Shown: positions 1 through 9,261 of the stretch, in pieces
How positions within the stretch are numbered: the first letter of the stretch is position 1
Layout of the letters: every line of letters begins with the position of its first letter
Assembly: GCF_004322395.1 (NCBI RefSeq)
Contig: NZ_SCTW01000093.1
Coordinates: 1 to 49,203 of the forward strand
Direction: 5' to 3'
Source: Methylobacter sp.
Lineage (GTDB): Bacteria > Pseudomonadota > Gammaproteobacteria > Methylococcales > Methylomonadaceae
Length of the DNA stretch: 49,203 nucleotides
Notes under the pieces: generated by a model
Databases searched by the model: none
What the model saw: only the letters and a program-made list of their open reading frames with translations
What the model was told of the DNA's origin: nothing
Position numbers and translations under genes: made by a program

Positions 1-1
1 A

Positions 2-184
2 ACGACAGACGTGACCGGGGCTGTCGAGTTGCCAGAAGGCGTTGAAATGGTGATGCCGGGCGATAACATCTCAGTCAAAGTAAAACTGATTTCACCGATT
101 GCTATGGATGACGGTTTGCGATTTGCAATTCGTGAAGGCGGTCGTACAGTAGGTGCAGGCGTCGTTGCATCAATAATCGAGTAA
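2..184 (+). CDS. tuf: Elongation factor Tu, C-terminal end (partial)
   Basis: The first 60 codons visible are the end of EF-Tu domain 3, which delivers aminoacyl-tRNA to the ribosome. The reading frame runs from the window edge to TAA at 182-184 and contains the family hallmarks MPGDN, the stretch around [14 protein letters not shown], and a terminal ASIIE. The 5' part lies outside the window. It abuts rpsJ with no room for a separate S10 leader, so the str and S10 operons appear contiguous here. Confidence 0.95.
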   Translation, partial: TTDVTGAVELPEGVEMVMPGDNISVKVKLISPIAMDDGLRFAIREGGRTVGAGVVASIIE

Positions 185-189
185 TGTAT

Positions 190-501
190 ATGTCTAATCA
201 AACTATCAGAATCCGTTTGAAATCATTTGATCATAAATTGATTGATCAATCGGCTGGCGAGATAGTAGAAACAGCAAGAAGAACGGGTGCTCAAGTCAAA
301 GGCCCAATTCCCTTGCCTACTAAAAAAGAGCGTTTTACGATTTTGATTTCACCGCATGTAAATAAAGATGCGAGAGATCAGTATGAATTGAGAACGTATA
401 AAAGATTATTGGATATCGTTGAACCAACAGAAAAAACCGTAGATGCATTGATGAAGTTGGATCTTGCAGCTGGTGTTGATGTTCAAATAAAATTGAATTA
501 A
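190..501 (+). CDS. rpsJ: 30S ribosomal protein S10
   Basis: S10 is a small-subunit head protein that also acts as NusE in transcription antitermination. The protein opens [20 protein letters not shown], aligned with the start of E. coli S10, and is 103 residues from ATG 190, the usual length. An in-frame ATG at 184 overlaps the tuf stop (TAATG) and would add two residues. The GAG at 179-181 is only 2 nt from ATG 184 but 8 nt from ATG 190, so I prefer 190. Confidence 0.95.
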   Translation: MSNQTIRIRLKSFDHKLIDQSAGEIVETARRTGAQVKGPIPLPTKKERFTILISPHVNKDARDQYELRTYKRLLDIVEPTEKTVDALMKLDLAAGVDVQIKLN

Positions 502-520
502 GAAGCAGGGGAATTGGCAG

Positions 521-1171
521 ATGTCAATAGGTCTTATAGGTCGTAAATGTGGTATGACCAGAGTTTTTTGTGAAGATGGTTCGTCAGTACCAGTTACTGT
601 ACTCCAGATTGACTCAAACAGAGTTACTCAGGTTAAAGGTATTGAAGTTGATGGATATCGTTCGATTCAAGTAGCAGCGGGCGATAAGAAATCTTCTAGA
701 GTCAATAAAGCAATGGCGGGTCATTATGCAGCGGCTAATGTGACAGCTGGACGTGGCCTTTGGGAGTTCAGACTCGAAGAAGGTGAAGGCGAGGGGTTAT
801 CTGCCGGCTCTCAGTTATCCTTAGATATTTTTTCTGTTGGCCAGGTTGTTGATGTTCAGGGTAAAAGTATTGGTAAAGGTTTTGCTGGTGGTATAAAACG
901 TCATAATTTCAGTATGCAGGATGCTACACACGGTAACTCGCGCTCACATAGAGTATTAGGTTCCATCGGTATGTGTCAAACGCCGGGTCGTGTATTTAAG
1001 GGCAAGAAAATGGAAGGTCACATGGGAGCTGAAAAAGTTACAGTTCAGAACCTGACTATACATTCTATTGATACAGCAAGAAATTTAATTTTAGTAAAGG
1101 GCGCAGTGCCTGGCGCTAAAGGCGGTGATGTGGTAATTACACCTGCCATGAAAATGCGAAATAAAGGTTAA
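521..1171 (+). CDS. rplC: 50S ribosomal protein L3
   Basis: L3 is an early assembly protein whose central extension reaches the peptidyl-transferase region. The 216-residue product has the conserved block QDATHGNS...SHR followed by [12 protein letters not shown] and ends with the [10 protein letters not shown] signature. In the stretch where E. coli has SIGQNQTPG this protein has SIGMCQTPG, so the glutamine that E. coli PrmB methylates may be absent (from memory of the E. coli sequence, not aligned). A strong AGGGGA ribosome-binding site lies about 10 nt upstream of ATG 521. Confidence 0.97.
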   Translation: MSIGLIGRKCGMTRVFCEDGSSVPVTVLQIDSNRVTQVKGIEVDGYRSIQVAAGDKKSSRVNKAMAGHYAAANVTAGRGLWEFRLEEGEGEGLSAGSQLSLDIFSVGQVVDVQGKSIGKGFAGGIKRHNFSMQDATHGNSRSHRVLGSIGMCQTPGRVFKGKKMEGHMGAEKVTVQNLTIHSIDTARNLILVKGAVPGAKGGDVVITPAMKMRNKG

Positions 1172-1174
1172 GTC

Positions 1175-1795
1175 ATGAGTATGCAAGTACCTGCGTTAAG
1201 TGAAAAAGACTCTGCTGGAAATGTGGAGGTAACAGAAGCTATTTTTGGTCAGGCGTTTAATGAAACTTTAGTTCATCAATTGGTTGTTCGCCATTTAGCT
1301 GGTGCCCGTGCTGGAACAAAGGCACAGAAGACGCGCTCGGATGTAAGTGGTGGTGGTACGAAGCCATGGAGACAAAAAGGAACGGGACGTGCAAGGTCTG
1401 GTACTACTCGTAGTCCGGTCTGGAGGACGGGTGGTGTTGCATTTGCTGCAAGACCTAGAAATTATGACCAAAAGCTGAATAAAAAAATGTTTCGGGTTGG
1501 TATTCGGTCAATCCTGTCTGAGCTACTAAGGCAGGGTCGTCTGTTGGTTAGCAATGATATATTGCCTTCTAGTCCTAAAACTAAAGAGCTAAATGCAGCA
1601 ATAAAAAATATTGATGCGAAACGTATTCTGATTGTTGTAGAAAGTGTTGATGCAAACTTAGCCTTAGCATCAAGGAACATACCTTATGTGGAAGTGATCG
1701 AGGCGGTTAATTTAAGCCCCGTTTTATTGGTTTCGGCCGATAAAGTTATTGCTACATCTGGCGCGTTGAAGCAAATAGAGGAGCGTTTGGCGTGA
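1175..1795 (+). CDS. rplD: 50S ribosomal protein L4
   Basis: L4 lines the exit tunnel and in E. coli represses its own operon. The 206-residue product contains the tunnel-loop signature GGGTKPWRQKGTGRARSG followed by SPVWRTGG. It starts 3 nt after rplC stops, with AAGG just upstream, and its TGA stop overlaps the GTG start of rplW. There is no untranslated S10 leader upstream of rpsJ in which the E. coli-type L4 control hairpins could sit, so regulation probably differs. Confidence 0.97.
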   Translation: MSMQVPALSEKDSAGNVEVTEAIFGQAFNETLVHQLVVRHLAGARAGTKAQKTRSDVSGGGTKPWRQKGTGRARSGTTRSPVWRTGGVAFAARPRNYDQKLNKKMFRVGIRSILSELLRQGRLLVSNDILPSSPKTKELNAAIKNIDAKRILIVVESVDANLALASRNIPYVEVIEAVNLSPVLLVSADKVIATSGALKQIEERLA

Positions 1796-2091
1796 GTTTA
1801 AATAAATATCACTTAGCAAGTGTGCTACAAGCTCCGATTGTGTCTGAGAAAAGCACGATTGCTGCAGAAAAAAATAATCGATTTGTTTTTAAAGTGCAAA
1901 AGCAAGCAACTAAAAAGCAAATTAAAAGTGCAGTGGAACAAATGTTTAGTGTTGAAGTTGATTCAGTTCAGGTTTTAAACGTCAAAGGCAAAAAGAAAAG
2001 ATTTGGCGGCTCACTGGGGCAACGATCTGATTGGAAAAAGGCTTATGTAAAACTTAAGTCTGGCCATGACATAGATTTCTCTGCTGCTTAA
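1792..2091 (+). CDS. rplW: 50S ribosomal protein L23
   Basis: L23 sits at the tunnel exit and is the docking site for trigger factor and SRP. The product is 99 residues with the family opening APIVSEKST and the FKVQKQATKKQIKSAVE block. The start is GTG 1792 in a GTGA overlap with the rplD stop, which suggests translational coupling. Confidence 0.96.
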   Translation: MSLNKYHLASVLQAPIVSEKSTIAAEKNNRFVFKVQKQATKKQIKSAVEQMFSVEVDSVQVLNVKGKKKRFGGSLGQRSDWKKAYVKLKSGHDIDFSAA

Positions 2092-2132
2092 TAATTTAAG
2101 TTTTAAAAGATCAATAGGAAACGGTAGAAAGC

Positions 2133-2960
2133 ATGGCTATTGTAAAGTCTAAACCGACGTCACCGGGTTCACGGTTTGTTGTGCGCATCAAAAATGATGA
2201 TTTGCATAAAGGAAAACCGTATGCGCCTTTGTTGAGTAAAAATAGCAAAAGTGGAGGGCGTAATAATCAGGGGCGTATAACAACGCGTCATGTGGGTGGT
2301 GGTCATAAACAACACTATCGAGTTATTGATTTTAAAAGAAATAAGATCAATATTCCCGCCGTTGTTGAGCGTCTGGAATATGATCCAAACAGAACTGCCA
2401 ATATTGCTTTGATATTATTCAAGGATGGGGAGCGTAAATACATTATTGCACCTAAAGGGCTTGAAGTTGGGCAGGAGGTTCTTTCTTCGGAAACCACAGC
2501 TGTGAAAGCTGGTAACTGCATGCCATTGAGAAATATACCGATGGGTACCACAGTTCATTGTGTGGAACTGAAGCCAGGCAAGGGAGCTCAAATTGCTCGT
2601 AGTGCTGGTACATCCGTACAATTAGTGGCTAAAGATGGTGCTCATGCAACCATCAGATTAAGGTCTGGTGAAATGCGCAAGGTTATGGCTGATTGTCGCG
2701 CAGTGATTGGTGAGGTTTCCAATTCAGAGCATAACCTAGTATCTCTTGGAAAAGCAGGAGCTTCAAGATGGCGTGGTGTTCGCCCAACTGTTCGAGGTGT
2801 TGTAATGAATCCAGTTGACCATCCGCATGGTGGTGGTGAAGGTCGTACATCAGGTGGTAGACATCCTGTATCTCCCTGGGGCATGCCAACTAAAGGTTAT
2901 AAAACCAGAAATAACAAACGTACTGATAATATGATTATCAGACGTCGTAAGCTGAAATAG
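2133..2960 (+). CDS. rplB: 50S ribosomal protein L2
   Basis: L2 is a primary 23S rRNA-binding protein needed for subunit association and peptidyl-transferase activity. The 275-residue product has the N-terminal GGGHKQHYR block and the C-terminal [18 protein letters not shown] segment carrying the conserved histidine next to the peptidyl-transferase centre. Length matches the bacterial family (about 273-276). An AGGAAACGGTAGAAAGC leader precedes ATG 2133. Confidence 0.98.
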   Translation: MAIVKSKPTSPGSRFVVRIKNDDLHKGKPYAPLLSKNSKSGGRNNQGRITTRHVGGGHKQHYRVIDFKRNKINIPAVVERLEYDPNRTANIALILFKDGERKYIIAPKGLEVGQEVLSSETTAVKAGNCMPLRNIPMGTTVHCVELKPGKGAQIARSAGTSVQLVAKDGAHATIRLRSGEMRKVMADCRAVIGEVSNSEHNLVSLGKAGASRWRGVRPTVRGVVMNPVDHPHGGGEGRTSGGRHPVSPWGMPTKGYKTRNNKRTDNMIIRRRKLK

Positions 2961-2972
2961 AGAGGAATTAAC

Positions 2973-3245
2973 GTGCCACGTTCAATTAAAAAAGGTCCTT
3001 TTATTGATCATCATCTGCTTAAAAAAGTTGAAGATGCTGTAAGTACTAATAATCGGAAACCGATTAAAACATGGTCAAGAAGATCGATGATAATTCCAGA
3101 TATGTTGGGGTTAACCATTGCAATTCATAATGGACGACTGCATATACCAGTTCTGATTTCTGAGAATATGGTCGGGCATAAATTAGGTGAGTTTTCACCA
3201 ACTCGCACATATAAAGGCCATGTGGCTGATAAGAAATCTAGATAG
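2973..3245 (+). CDS. rpsS: 30S ribosomal protein S19
   Basis: S19 belongs to the head of the small subunit and pairs with S13. The product is 90 residues with the hallmark [14 protein letters not shown] and [12 protein letters not shown], ending GHVADKKSR. The start codon is GTG, preceded by AGAGGAA at a good spacing. Confidence 0.97.
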   Translation: MPRSIKKGPFIDHHLLKKVEDAVSTNNRKPIKTWSRRSMIIPDMLGLTIAIHNGRLHIPVLISENMVGHKLGEFSPTRTYKGHVADKKSR

Positions 3246-3253
3246 GTTGTGTT

Positions 3254-3589
3254 ATGGAAGTTTCAGCAAAATTAAAAAATGCCCCGCTATCTGCGCAAAA
3301 AGCACGGTTAGTAGGTGATCAAATTCGTGGAATGCCAGTTGAAAAAGCGTTGAACACATTGAAGTTCAGCTCAAAAAAAGCGGCTGCGATTATCAAAAAA
3401 ATTCTTGAATCGGCTATCGCTAATGCAGAGCATAATGACAGCGCGGATATTGATGAATTAAAAGTGTCAACCGTTTATGTGAATGAAGGGGCGACTATGA
3501 AAAGATTCAAGGCAAGAGCTAAAGGACGTGCAAATCATATCCTTAAAAGAACCTGCCATATTACAGTTAAAGTCGCAGAATACGAGTAG
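3254..3589 (+). CDS. rplV: 50S ribosomal protein L22
   Basis: L22 contacts all 23S domains and its beta-hairpin lines the exit tunnel. The 111-residue product has [14 protein letters not shown] near the start and the tunnel-hairpin region [15 protein letters not shown] near the end. It starts 8 nt after rpsS ends with only a weak AGG upstream, so reinitiation from rpsS is likely. Confidence 0.97.
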   Translation: MEVSAKLKNAPLSAQKARLVGDQIRGMPVEKALNTLKFSSKKAAAIIKKILESAIANAEHNDSADIDELKVSTVYVNEGATMKRFKARAKGRANHILKRTCHITVKVAEYE

Positions 3590-3598
3590 GGGCAGAAA

Positions 3599-4270
3599 AT
3601 GGGTCAAAAAGTACATCCAACGGGCATACGCCTAGGTATTGTAAAGGATTGGAATTCAAGATGGTACGCGAATAATCAAGATTATTCTGTTTTTTTGCAT
3701 CAGGATTTGACGGTCAGAGACTACATTAAGGAAAAGTTAGCTCATGCTTCTGTAAGCCGTATTCAGATTAACCGTCCACCGAATAATGCACATATTACAA
3801 TACATACTGCAAGACCGGGTATTGTAATAGGTAAAAAAGGCGAGGATATCGAAGGATTGAGACAGGCAGTGTCGAAAATAATGGGAATTCCCGTTCAACT
3901 AAATGTTGAAGAGATTAGAAAACCAGAATTGGACGCACAATTGGTGGCTGAAGGTGTTGCACAGCAGCTCGAAAAAAGAATTATGTATCGTCGAGCAATG
4001 AAGCGCGCAGTGACTAATACAATGCGCTTAGGTGCTGAAGGTATAAAAATCAATGTCGGAGGTCGTTTGAATGGCGCCGAAATTGCTCGAAGTGAATGGT
4101 ATAGAGAGGGTCGAGTTCCTCTGCATACATTAAGAGCTGATATTGATTATGCAACAGCTGAAGCTCATACCACTTATGGAATTATCGGCATTAAAGTGTG
4201 GATATTCAAAGGTGAAGTATTCGATATGGATGCGCATATTGCATCGATTAATTCAGACTCCAAGAAATAG
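3599..4270 (+). CDS. rpsC: 30S ribosomal protein S3
   Basis: S3 lines the mRNA entry channel. The 223-residue product opens [14 protein letters not shown], carries the type II KH domain with [12 protein letters not shown] (residues about 76-87), and has the C-terminal domain motif [13 protein letters not shown]. Length is slightly below the E. coli protein (233) because the acidic tail is short. GGGGCAG precedes the start. Confidence 0.97.
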   Translation: MGQKVHPTGIRLGIVKDWNSRWYANNQDYSVFLHQDLTVRDYIKEKLAHASVSRIQINRPPNNAHITIHTARPGIVIGKKGEDIEGLRQAVSKIMGIPVQLNVEEIRKPELDAQLVAEGVAQQLEKRIMYRRAMKRAVTNTMRLGAEGIKINVGGRLNGAEIARSEWYREGRVPLHTLRADIDYATAEAHTTYGIIGIKVWIFKGEVFDMDAHIASINSDSKK

Positions 4271-4288
4271 TTGAAGGGATAGAAAAAA

Positions 4289-4702
4289 ATGCTTCAACCT
4301 AAAAGAACTAAATTCCGTAAACAACATAAAGGCAGAAATAACGGTACTGCCGTACGTGGATCATCTGTAAGTTTTGGAGATTTTGGACTTAAGTCTGTTG
4401 AGCGTGGTAGATTAACTGCTCGTCAAATTGAGTCGGCTCGTAGAACAATTACACGGCACGTTAAGCGTGGTGGTAAAATTTGGATAAGAATTTTCCCAGA
4501 TAAGCCAATTACTAAAAAACCATTAGAAGTTCGTATGGGAAAAGGGAAAGGTAGTGTAGAATACTGGGTTGCTCAAGTTAAGCCAGGAACAATGTTGTAT
4601 GAAATACAGGGTGTTTCTGAAGAGTTAGCACGTGAAGCATTCGCTTTAGGTGCTGCTAAGTTACCTTTAAAAACACTTTTTACTGCTCGGACGATAATGT
4701 AA
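4289..4702 (+). CDS. rplP: 50S ribosomal protein L16
   Basis: L16 helps organise the A-site tRNA environment. The 137-residue product begins [17 protein letters not shown] and contains [17 protein letters not shown] and RMGKGKG. Its TAA stop shares one base with the ATG of rpmC (TAATG at 4700-4704), a coupling arrangement also seen at rpmD/rplO. Confidence 0.97.
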   Translation: MLQPKRTKFRKQHKGRNNGTAVRGSSVSFGDFGLKSVERGRLTARQIESARRTITRHVKRGGKIWIRIFPDKPITKKPLEVRMGKGKGSVEYWVAQVKPGTMLYEIQGVSEELAREAFALGAAKLPLKTLFTARTIM

Positions 4703-4893
4703 TGAAAGCCAGTGAATTACGCCAGAAATCAAAAGATGAATTAAGCGCCATGTTGCTTGAATTGTCACGCGAACAATTTAACCTTAAAATGCAAAAAGGA
4801 ACTGGTCAATTATCTAAGCCGGATCAAGTGAAGAAGGTTAGACATGACGTGGCTCGTATCCACACCATATTAAACGAAATGGCGAGTGCATAA
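4702..4893 (+). CDS. rpmC: 50S ribosomal protein L29
   Basis: L29 is a small helical-hairpin protein beside L23 at the tunnel exit. The 63-residue product has the family pattern [10 protein letters not shown]...[13 protein letters not shown] and [17 protein letters not shown]. It starts inside the TAATG overlap with rplP and probably depends on coupled translation. Confidence 0.96.
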   Translation: MKASELRQKSKDELSAMLLELSREQFNLKMQKGTGQLSKPDQVKKVRHDVARIHTILNEMASA

Positions 4894-4895
4894 TA

Positions 4896-5159
4896 ATGAG
4901 TGAAAACGTAACCAAATTACGAACAATCACAGGTCGGGTTGTTAGCAATAAAATGGACAAAACCATTACGGTCTTAGTTGAGCGCGTTGTAAAGCACCCT
5001 GTTTATGGTAAATACATTAAGCGTTCAACTAAGATGATGGCTCATGATGAACAAAATATTTGTCATGAAGGCGACGTAGTTTCAATTACATCATGCAGAC
5101 CTATGTCTAAGAATAAAACCTTTAAATTGGTTGATGTTTTAGAAAGCGCCAACAAATAG
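4896..5159 (+). CDS. rpsQ: 30S ribosomal protein S17
   Basis: S17 is a primary 16S rRNA-binding OB-fold protein. The 87-residue product contains [17 protein letters not shown] and [15 protein letters not shown], typical of bacterial S17. It starts 2 nt after rpmC stops. Confidence 0.97.
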   Translation: MSENVTKLRTITGRVVSNKMDKTITVLVERVVKHPVYGKYIKRSTKMMAHDEQNICHEGDVVSITSCRPMSKNKTFKLVDVLESANK

Positions 5160-5202
5160 CATTGCTGAGCTATTTAATAAACAGATAATTTAGGAATAAA
5201 TC

Positions 5203-5571
5203 ATGATTCAGATGCAAACTAACCTTGAAGTCGCCGATAACAGCGGTGCAAAAAAGGTCATGTGTATCAAAGTATTGGGTGGGTCTCATAGACGTTACGC
5301 AGGGATTGGAGACATCATCAAGGTAAGCATTAAAGATGCTATACCACGCGGAAGGGTAAAAAAAGGTGAGGTTTATAACGCGTTGGTTGTTAGAACCTGT
5401 AAAGGTGTTCGAAGACCAGATGGTTCCGTTATTCGCTTTGATGGAAATGCCGCGGTAATTCTTAATAATAATTTACAGCCACTTGGTACACGCATTTTTG
5501 GCCCTGTAACACGTGAGCTAAGAGGTGAGAGATTTATGAAGATCATCTCACTGGCTCCTGAAGTATTATAA
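5203..5571 (+). CDS. rplN: 50S ribosomal protein L14
   Basis: L14 forms the inter-subunit bridge near 16S helix 14 and binds the silencing factor RsfS. The 122-residue product opens [18 protein letters not shown] and ends [10 protein letters not shown], both family-defining. The 43-nt gap from rpsQ includes an AGGAATAAATC ribosome-binding site. This is the conventional beginning of the spc operon, but I see no clear promoter in the gap. Confidence 0.98.
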   Translation: MIQMQTNLEVADNSGAKKVMCIKVLGGSHRRYAGIGDIIKVSIKDAIPRGRVKKGEVYNALVVRTCKGVRRPDGSVIRFDGNAAVILNNNLQPLGTRIFGPVTRELRGERFMKIISLAPEVL

Positions 5572-5585
5572 GGTAGGGTTGAAAG

Positions 5586-5903
5586 ATGCAAAAAATTAGA
5601 CAAGGCGATGAAGTAATCGTTCGTACCGGAAAGGACAAGGGTAAGAGCGGTAGAGTAAGCAAAGTTTTAAAGGATAATAAGGTTTTGGTTGAAGGAATTA
5701 ATCAAGTCAAAAAGAACCAAAAACCAAATCCAAATGCTGGGATTTCAGGTGGCATTATTGTCAAGGATATGCCGATTAATATTTCCAATATAGGTTTATA
5801 TAATCCTGAGACCAAGAAAGCAGATCGTGTCGGCTTTAAGTTTCTAGAAGATGGAAAAAAAGTCAGATATTTTAAGTCAACAAATGAAGTTGTTGATGTA
5901 TAA
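5586..5903 (+). CDS. rplX: 50S ribosomal protein L24
   Basis: L24 is an assembly-initiator protein. The 105-residue product has an N-terminal KOW motif ([21 protein letters not shown], in two adjacent segments near residues 7-27) and the [18 protein letters not shown] block. It is separated by 14 nt from rplN with GGTAGGG upstream. Confidence 0.97.
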   Translation: MQKIRQGDEVIVRTGKDKGKSGRVSKVLKDNKVLVEGINQVKKNQKPNPNAGISGGIIVKDMPINISNIGLYNPETKKADRVGFKFLEDGKKVRYFKSTNEVVDV

Positions 5904-5919
5904 GGTGTAGATAAAAATC

Positions 5920-6459
5920 ATGGCTAGACTAGAAACCGTATATAAAGAAAAAATCCTTCCAGCATTAGTTGAGCAGTTCGCTTACAATTCGATAATGCAG
6001 GCGCCGCGGATTACAAAAATAACACTCAATATGGGTGTTGGTGGCGCTGTTGCCGATAAAAAAGTGTTGCAAGCTGCTGTTAGCGATATGGAAAAGATTT
6101 CCGGACAAAAACCAGTTGTCACATTGGCTAGAAAATCAATCGCTGGTTTTAAAATTCGTGACGATATGCCCATAGGCTGCAAAGTAACTTTGCGTAGCGA
6201 TAGAATGTATGAGTTTTTAGATCGATTGATAAGTATTTCTATTCCTCGAATTCGTGATTTTAGAGGATTAAGTCCTAAAAGTTTTGATGGGCGCGGTAAT
6301 TATTCCATGGGCGTTAAAGAGCAAATCATTTTCCCTGAAATTGATTATGATAAGATTGATATATTACGTGGCATGGATATAACTATTACAACAACGGCCA
6401 AAACTAATGAAGAAGGTTTAGCTTTGTTGAAGCTTTTTAATTTCCCATTTAAAAACTAA
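5920..6459 (+). CDS. rplE: 50S ribosomal protein L5
   Basis: L5 binds 5S rRNA and contacts the P-site tRNA. The 179-residue length equals E. coli L5. Visible hallmarks are [11 protein letters not shown] near residue 31, [23 protein letters not shown], and the C-terminal [10 protein letters not shown] followed by [10 protein letters not shown]. Confidence 0.97.
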   Translation: MARLETVYKEKILPALVEQFAYNSIMQAPRITKITLNMGVGGAVADKKVLQAAVSDMEKISGQKPVVTLARKSIAGFKIRDDMPIGCKVTLRSDRMYEFLDRLISISIPRIRDFRGLSPKSFDGRGNYSMGVKEQIIFPEIDYDKIDILRGMDITITTTAKTNEEGLALLKLFNFPFKN

Positions 6460-6472
6460 AGGGCGCACTAAA

Positions 6473-6778
6473 ATGGCAAAGAAATCAATGGTTGCGCGTG
6501 AAGACAAGCGTAAAAAATTAGTACAAAAATATGAGGCTAAACGTAACTCTCTGAAAGAAATCATCAGAGATCCGAATGCCACATTTGAAGATAAAGAATC
6601 TGCTCATTTGCAACTTCAAAAATTACCAAGGGACTCTAGTGCATCAAGAGTACGTAACCGTTGTAATTTAACTGGGCGTCCGCACGGTTACTACCGTAAG
6701 TTTGGTCTTAGTCGAAATAAACTGAGAGAAGCGACAATGCGTGGCGATGTGCCGGGATTAGTAAAGGCAAGTTGGTAA
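6473..6778 (+). CDS. rpsN: 30S ribosomal protein S14, long zinc-free form
   Basis: S14 is needed for assembly of the small-subunit head. This is the 101-residue C-minus type: it has the [21 protein letters not shown] block but lacks the paired CxxC zinc ligands of the short form. The length and the N-terminal [15 protein letters not shown] match proteobacterial S14. Confidence 0.97.
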   Translation: MAKKSMVAREDKRKKLVQKYEAKRNSLKEIIRDPNATFEDKESAHLQLQKLPRDSSASRVRNRCNLTGRPHGYYRKFGLSRNKLREATMRGDVPGLVKASW

Positions 6779-6811
6779 GGTCTTTTAGATCAAGTTTGGA
6801 GAAATTATAAG

Positions 6812-7207
6812 ATGAGTATGACAGACCCTGTTGCAGATATGCTGACCCGAATAAGAAATGGTCAATCTGCAGGTAAAAAGATCGTTAAGCAGCCTTCGTC
6901 AAAATTGAAAGTATCTATTGCTAAGGTATTACAAGAAGAGGGTTTTATTACAGGTTATACGGTTGAGACGAATGGTAGCCATTCGGAAATGACAATCGAA
7001 TTAAAATATTACAAAGGTGCCCCTGTAATCGAAAATATTAAAAGAATTAGCAAGCCTGGTTTGCGTATTTATAAATCTAAGGATGAATTGCCGAAGGTTC
7101 TTGGCGGGCTAGGGATTGCTATCGTATCAACATCGAATGGTGTTATGACCGATAGAGCTGCTCGTTCAATTGGACATGGCGGCGAAGTCATTTGTACTGT
7201 TTGTTAA
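6812..7207 (+). CDS. rpsH: 30S ribosomal protein S8
   Basis: S8 binds central 16S rRNA and in E. coli represses the spc operon at the rplE region. The 131-residue product opens [18 protein letters not shown] and ends [19 protein letters not shown]...GGEVICTVC, both typical. A GGAGAAATTATAAG ribosome-binding region precedes ATG 6812. Confidence 0.97.
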   Translation: MSMTDPVADMLTRIRNGQSAGKKIVKQPSSKLKVSIAKVLQEEGFITGYTVETNGSHSEMTIELKYYKGAPVIENIKRISKPGLRIYKSKDELPKVLGGLGIAIVSTSNGVMTDRAARSIGHGGEVICTVC

Positions 7208-7222
7208 GGTGTAGGTCAGGAT

Positions 7223-7756
7223 ATGTCAAGAATTGCAAAGGCCCCAGTAATTATCCCCAAAGGTGTGGATATAAAACTAGAGGGTAATAATGTGACCGTA
7301 AAAGGAAACAATGGTCAATTATCTTATGATATTAATTCAGCTGTTAGTTTTGGTATTACAGATAATGTAATCCAAGTCCAGTGGGATAGAGATGATAAAA
7401 AAGCTACTGCGCAGGCTGGAACAGCTAGAGCAATAGTCAGCAATATGATTGTTGGAGTCTCTGCAGGGTTTGAAAGAAAGTTGACTTTGATTGGTGTCGG
7501 TTACAGGGCTCAAGCTAAAGGAAATATACTTAATTTAGCTCTTGGTTTTTCTCATCCAGTTGATTTTGAAGTTCCAGCGGGGGTTTCAATTGAAACACCT
7601 AGCCAAACTGAAATAATAGTCAAAGGAAGTGACAAGCAACTCGTAGGTGAGGTTGCAGCAAAAATTAGAGCTTATCGTCCACCAGAGCCTTACAAAGGTA
7701 AAGGTGTCAGATATGCTGAAGAGCATGTCGCAAGAAAAGAAGCTAAAAAGAAGTAA
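7223..7756 (+). CDS. rplF: 50S ribosomal protein L6
   Basis: L6 lies near the GTPase centre and the sarcin-ricin loop. The 177-residue product matches the E. coli length and shows the two-fold repeated fold with GVSAGFERKLTLIGVGYRAQ and the C-terminal IRAYRPPEPYKGKGVRY signature. Confidence 0.97.
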   Translation: MSRIAKAPVIIPKGVDIKLEGNNVTVKGNNGQLSYDINSAVSFGITDNVIQVQWDRDDKKATAQAGTARAIVSNMIVGVSAGFERKLTLIGVGYRAQAKGNILNLALGFSHPVDFEVPAGVSIETPSQTEIIVKGSDKQLVGEVAAKIRAYRPPEPYKGKGVRYAEEHVARKEAKKK

Positions 7757-7765
7757 GGTAGCGTA

Positions 7766-8119
7766 ATGGATAAGAAACAATCTCGTATGAAGCGCGCATT
7801 AAAATTGCGCTGCAAAATAAAGAAATTAAGTGCAACGCGCTTGTCAATACACAAGACTTCGCAACATATATATGCTCAAGTTATTAGTGCTGATGGAGCG
7901 ACAACGTTAGCAAGCGCTTCAACAACACAAGCTGATATTAAAGCAGCTTTAAAAAACACTGGAAATATTAGTGCAGCAGCGGAAGTAGGAAAATTTATTG
8001 CACAAAGAGCGATTGCTGCCGGAATTTCCGAAGTTGCTTTTGATCGTTCAGGGTTTAAATATCATGGTCGCGTTAAGGCTTTAGCTGATGCTGCACGTGA
8101 AGCCGGTTTGAAATTTTAG
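7766..8119 (+). CDS. rplR: 50S ribosomal protein L18
   Basis: L18 binds 5S rRNA together with L5 and L25. The 117-residue product has [16 protein letters not shown] near the start and the C-terminal [24 protein letters not shown] signature (given here in two parts of one segment). The start follows AAGGTAGCGTA. Confidence 0.97.
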   Translation: MDKKQSRMKRALKLRCKIKKLSATRLSIHKTSQHIYAQVISADGATTLASASTTQADIKAALKNTGNISAAAEVGKFIAQRAIAAGISEVAFDRSGFKYHGRVKALADAAREAGLKF

Positions 8120-8128
8120 GGGAATAGA

Positions 8129-8635
8129 ATGTCTACAGCACCTTCTCAGGTTAGTGCAGATGGTTTACAAGAAAAATTAGTCAATGTAAGGCGTGTTGCA
8201 AAAGTTGTAAAAGGCGGAAGAGTTTTCGGTTTCACTGCATTAACAGTAGTTGGTGATGGCGAAGGCAGAGTTGGATATGGTGTAAGTAAAGCCCGTGAAG
8301 TACCTATTGCAATCCAGAAATCTTTGGAACAAGCGCGTAAAAACATGCGTAAAGTATCTTTAAAAGGCGATACTTTGCAATATCCCATTATGAATACAAC
8401 TGGAGCGGCTAAGGTCTATATGCAGCCCGCTTCTGAAGGTACAGGTATTATTGCCGGTGGAGCAATGAGAGCGGTATTTGAAGTGGTTGGTGTGCATAAT
8501 GTATTAGCTAAATGTATCGGAACCAGTAACCCTATTAATGTTGTTAGGGCAACTATTAATGGTCTTACAGGAATGCATAGTGCTAACCAAATAGCCGCAA
8601 AACGCGGTTTATCAGTTGAACAGATTATTGGGTAG
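8129..8635 (+). CDS. rpsE: 30S ribosomal protein S5
   Basis: S5 contributes to decoding accuracy and mRNA helicase activity. The 168-residue product carries the double-stranded RNA-binding domain block [16 protein letters not shown] followed by [11 protein letters not shown], and the C-terminal [20 protein letters not shown] segment. The start lies 9 nt after rplR with GGGGAATAG upstream. Confidence 0.97.
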   Translation: MSTAPSQVSADGLQEKLVNVRRVAKVVKGGRVFGFTALTVVGDGEGRVGYGVSKAREVPIAIQKSLEQARKNMRKVSLKGDTLQYPIMNTTGAAKVYMQPASEGTGIIAGGAMRAVFEVVGVHNVLAKCIGTSNPINVVRATINGLTGMHSANQIAAKRGLSVEQIIG

Positions 8636-8640
8636 TAGTA

Positions 8641-8826
8641 ATGGCTGGCAATAAATTAAGTGTTACGATGACAAAAAGCAGATTTGGCCGATTGCCACGT
8701 CACCAAGCTTGTCTAAAAGGTTTGGGCTTAAGAAAAATCAATCAGACTGTTGTGGTGCTCGATACACCTGAAAACAGAGGTATGATAAATAAAATATCGT
8801 ACATGCTAAAATTTGAGGAAGTGTAA
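8641..8826 (+). CDS. rpmD: 50S ribosomal protein L30
   Basis: L30 is a small core protein absent from some bacteria. The 61-residue product has [21 protein letters not shown] and [15 protein letters not shown], typical of the family. It starts 5 nt after rpsE, and its TAA overlaps the ATG of rplO (TAATG). Confidence 0.96.
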   Translation: MAGNKLSVTMTKSRFGRLPRHQACLKGLGLRKINQTVVVLDTPENRGMINKISYMLKFEEV

Positions 8827-9260
8827 TGTTTTTAAATACTATCCGTTCAAGTGAAGGGGCTCGGAAAAAATCCAAACGTGTAGGCCGCGGCATAGGCTGT
8901 ACACTTGGTAAGACTTGCGGAAGAGGTCATAAGGGTCAAAAGGCTCGAAGTGGCGGCTTTCATAAGGTTGGTTTTGAAGGTGGACAGATGCCTTTACAAC
9001 GTCGGTTGCCCAAGATTGGATTCATTTCACTCATAAGTAAGTATTCAGCGGAAGTGAGATTAAACGAGCTGAATGGGTTAAATTCAGAAGTTATAGATCT
9101 TAAAGTTTTGATTGATGCCAACATAGTTCCAGCTTTTACTAAAAAAGCAAAAATAATTAAGTCTGGTGAATTAACCAGGGCTGTTACTGTTAAAGGTGTA
9201 AAAGTAACTGGCGGAGCTAAAGAATCTATTGAAGCTGCTGGCGGCAAAGTAGAGGTTTAA
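8826..9260 (+). CDS. rplO: 50S ribosomal protein L15
   Basis: L15 is a late assembly protein of the large subunit. The 144-residue product has the glycine-rich basic N-terminus [21 protein letters not shown] and [21 protein letters not shown]. It has cysteines in the glycine-rich loop (CTLGKTC) where E. coli has other residues. Its 3' end supplies the AGAGG ribosome-binding site for secY. Confidence 0.97.
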   Translation: MFLNTIRSSEGARKKSKRVGRGIGCTLGKTCGRGHKGQKARSGGFHKVGFEGGQMPLQRRLPKIGFISLISKYSAEVRLNELNGLNSEVIDLKVLIDANIVPAFTKKAKIIKSGELTRAVTVKGVKVTGGAKESIEAAGGKVEV

Positions 9261-9261
9261 G

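Noticed and set aside
1-190. S10-leader attenuator (E. coli L4-control type)
   Set aside because: tuf runs right up to rpsJ, so there is no untranslated leader for it.
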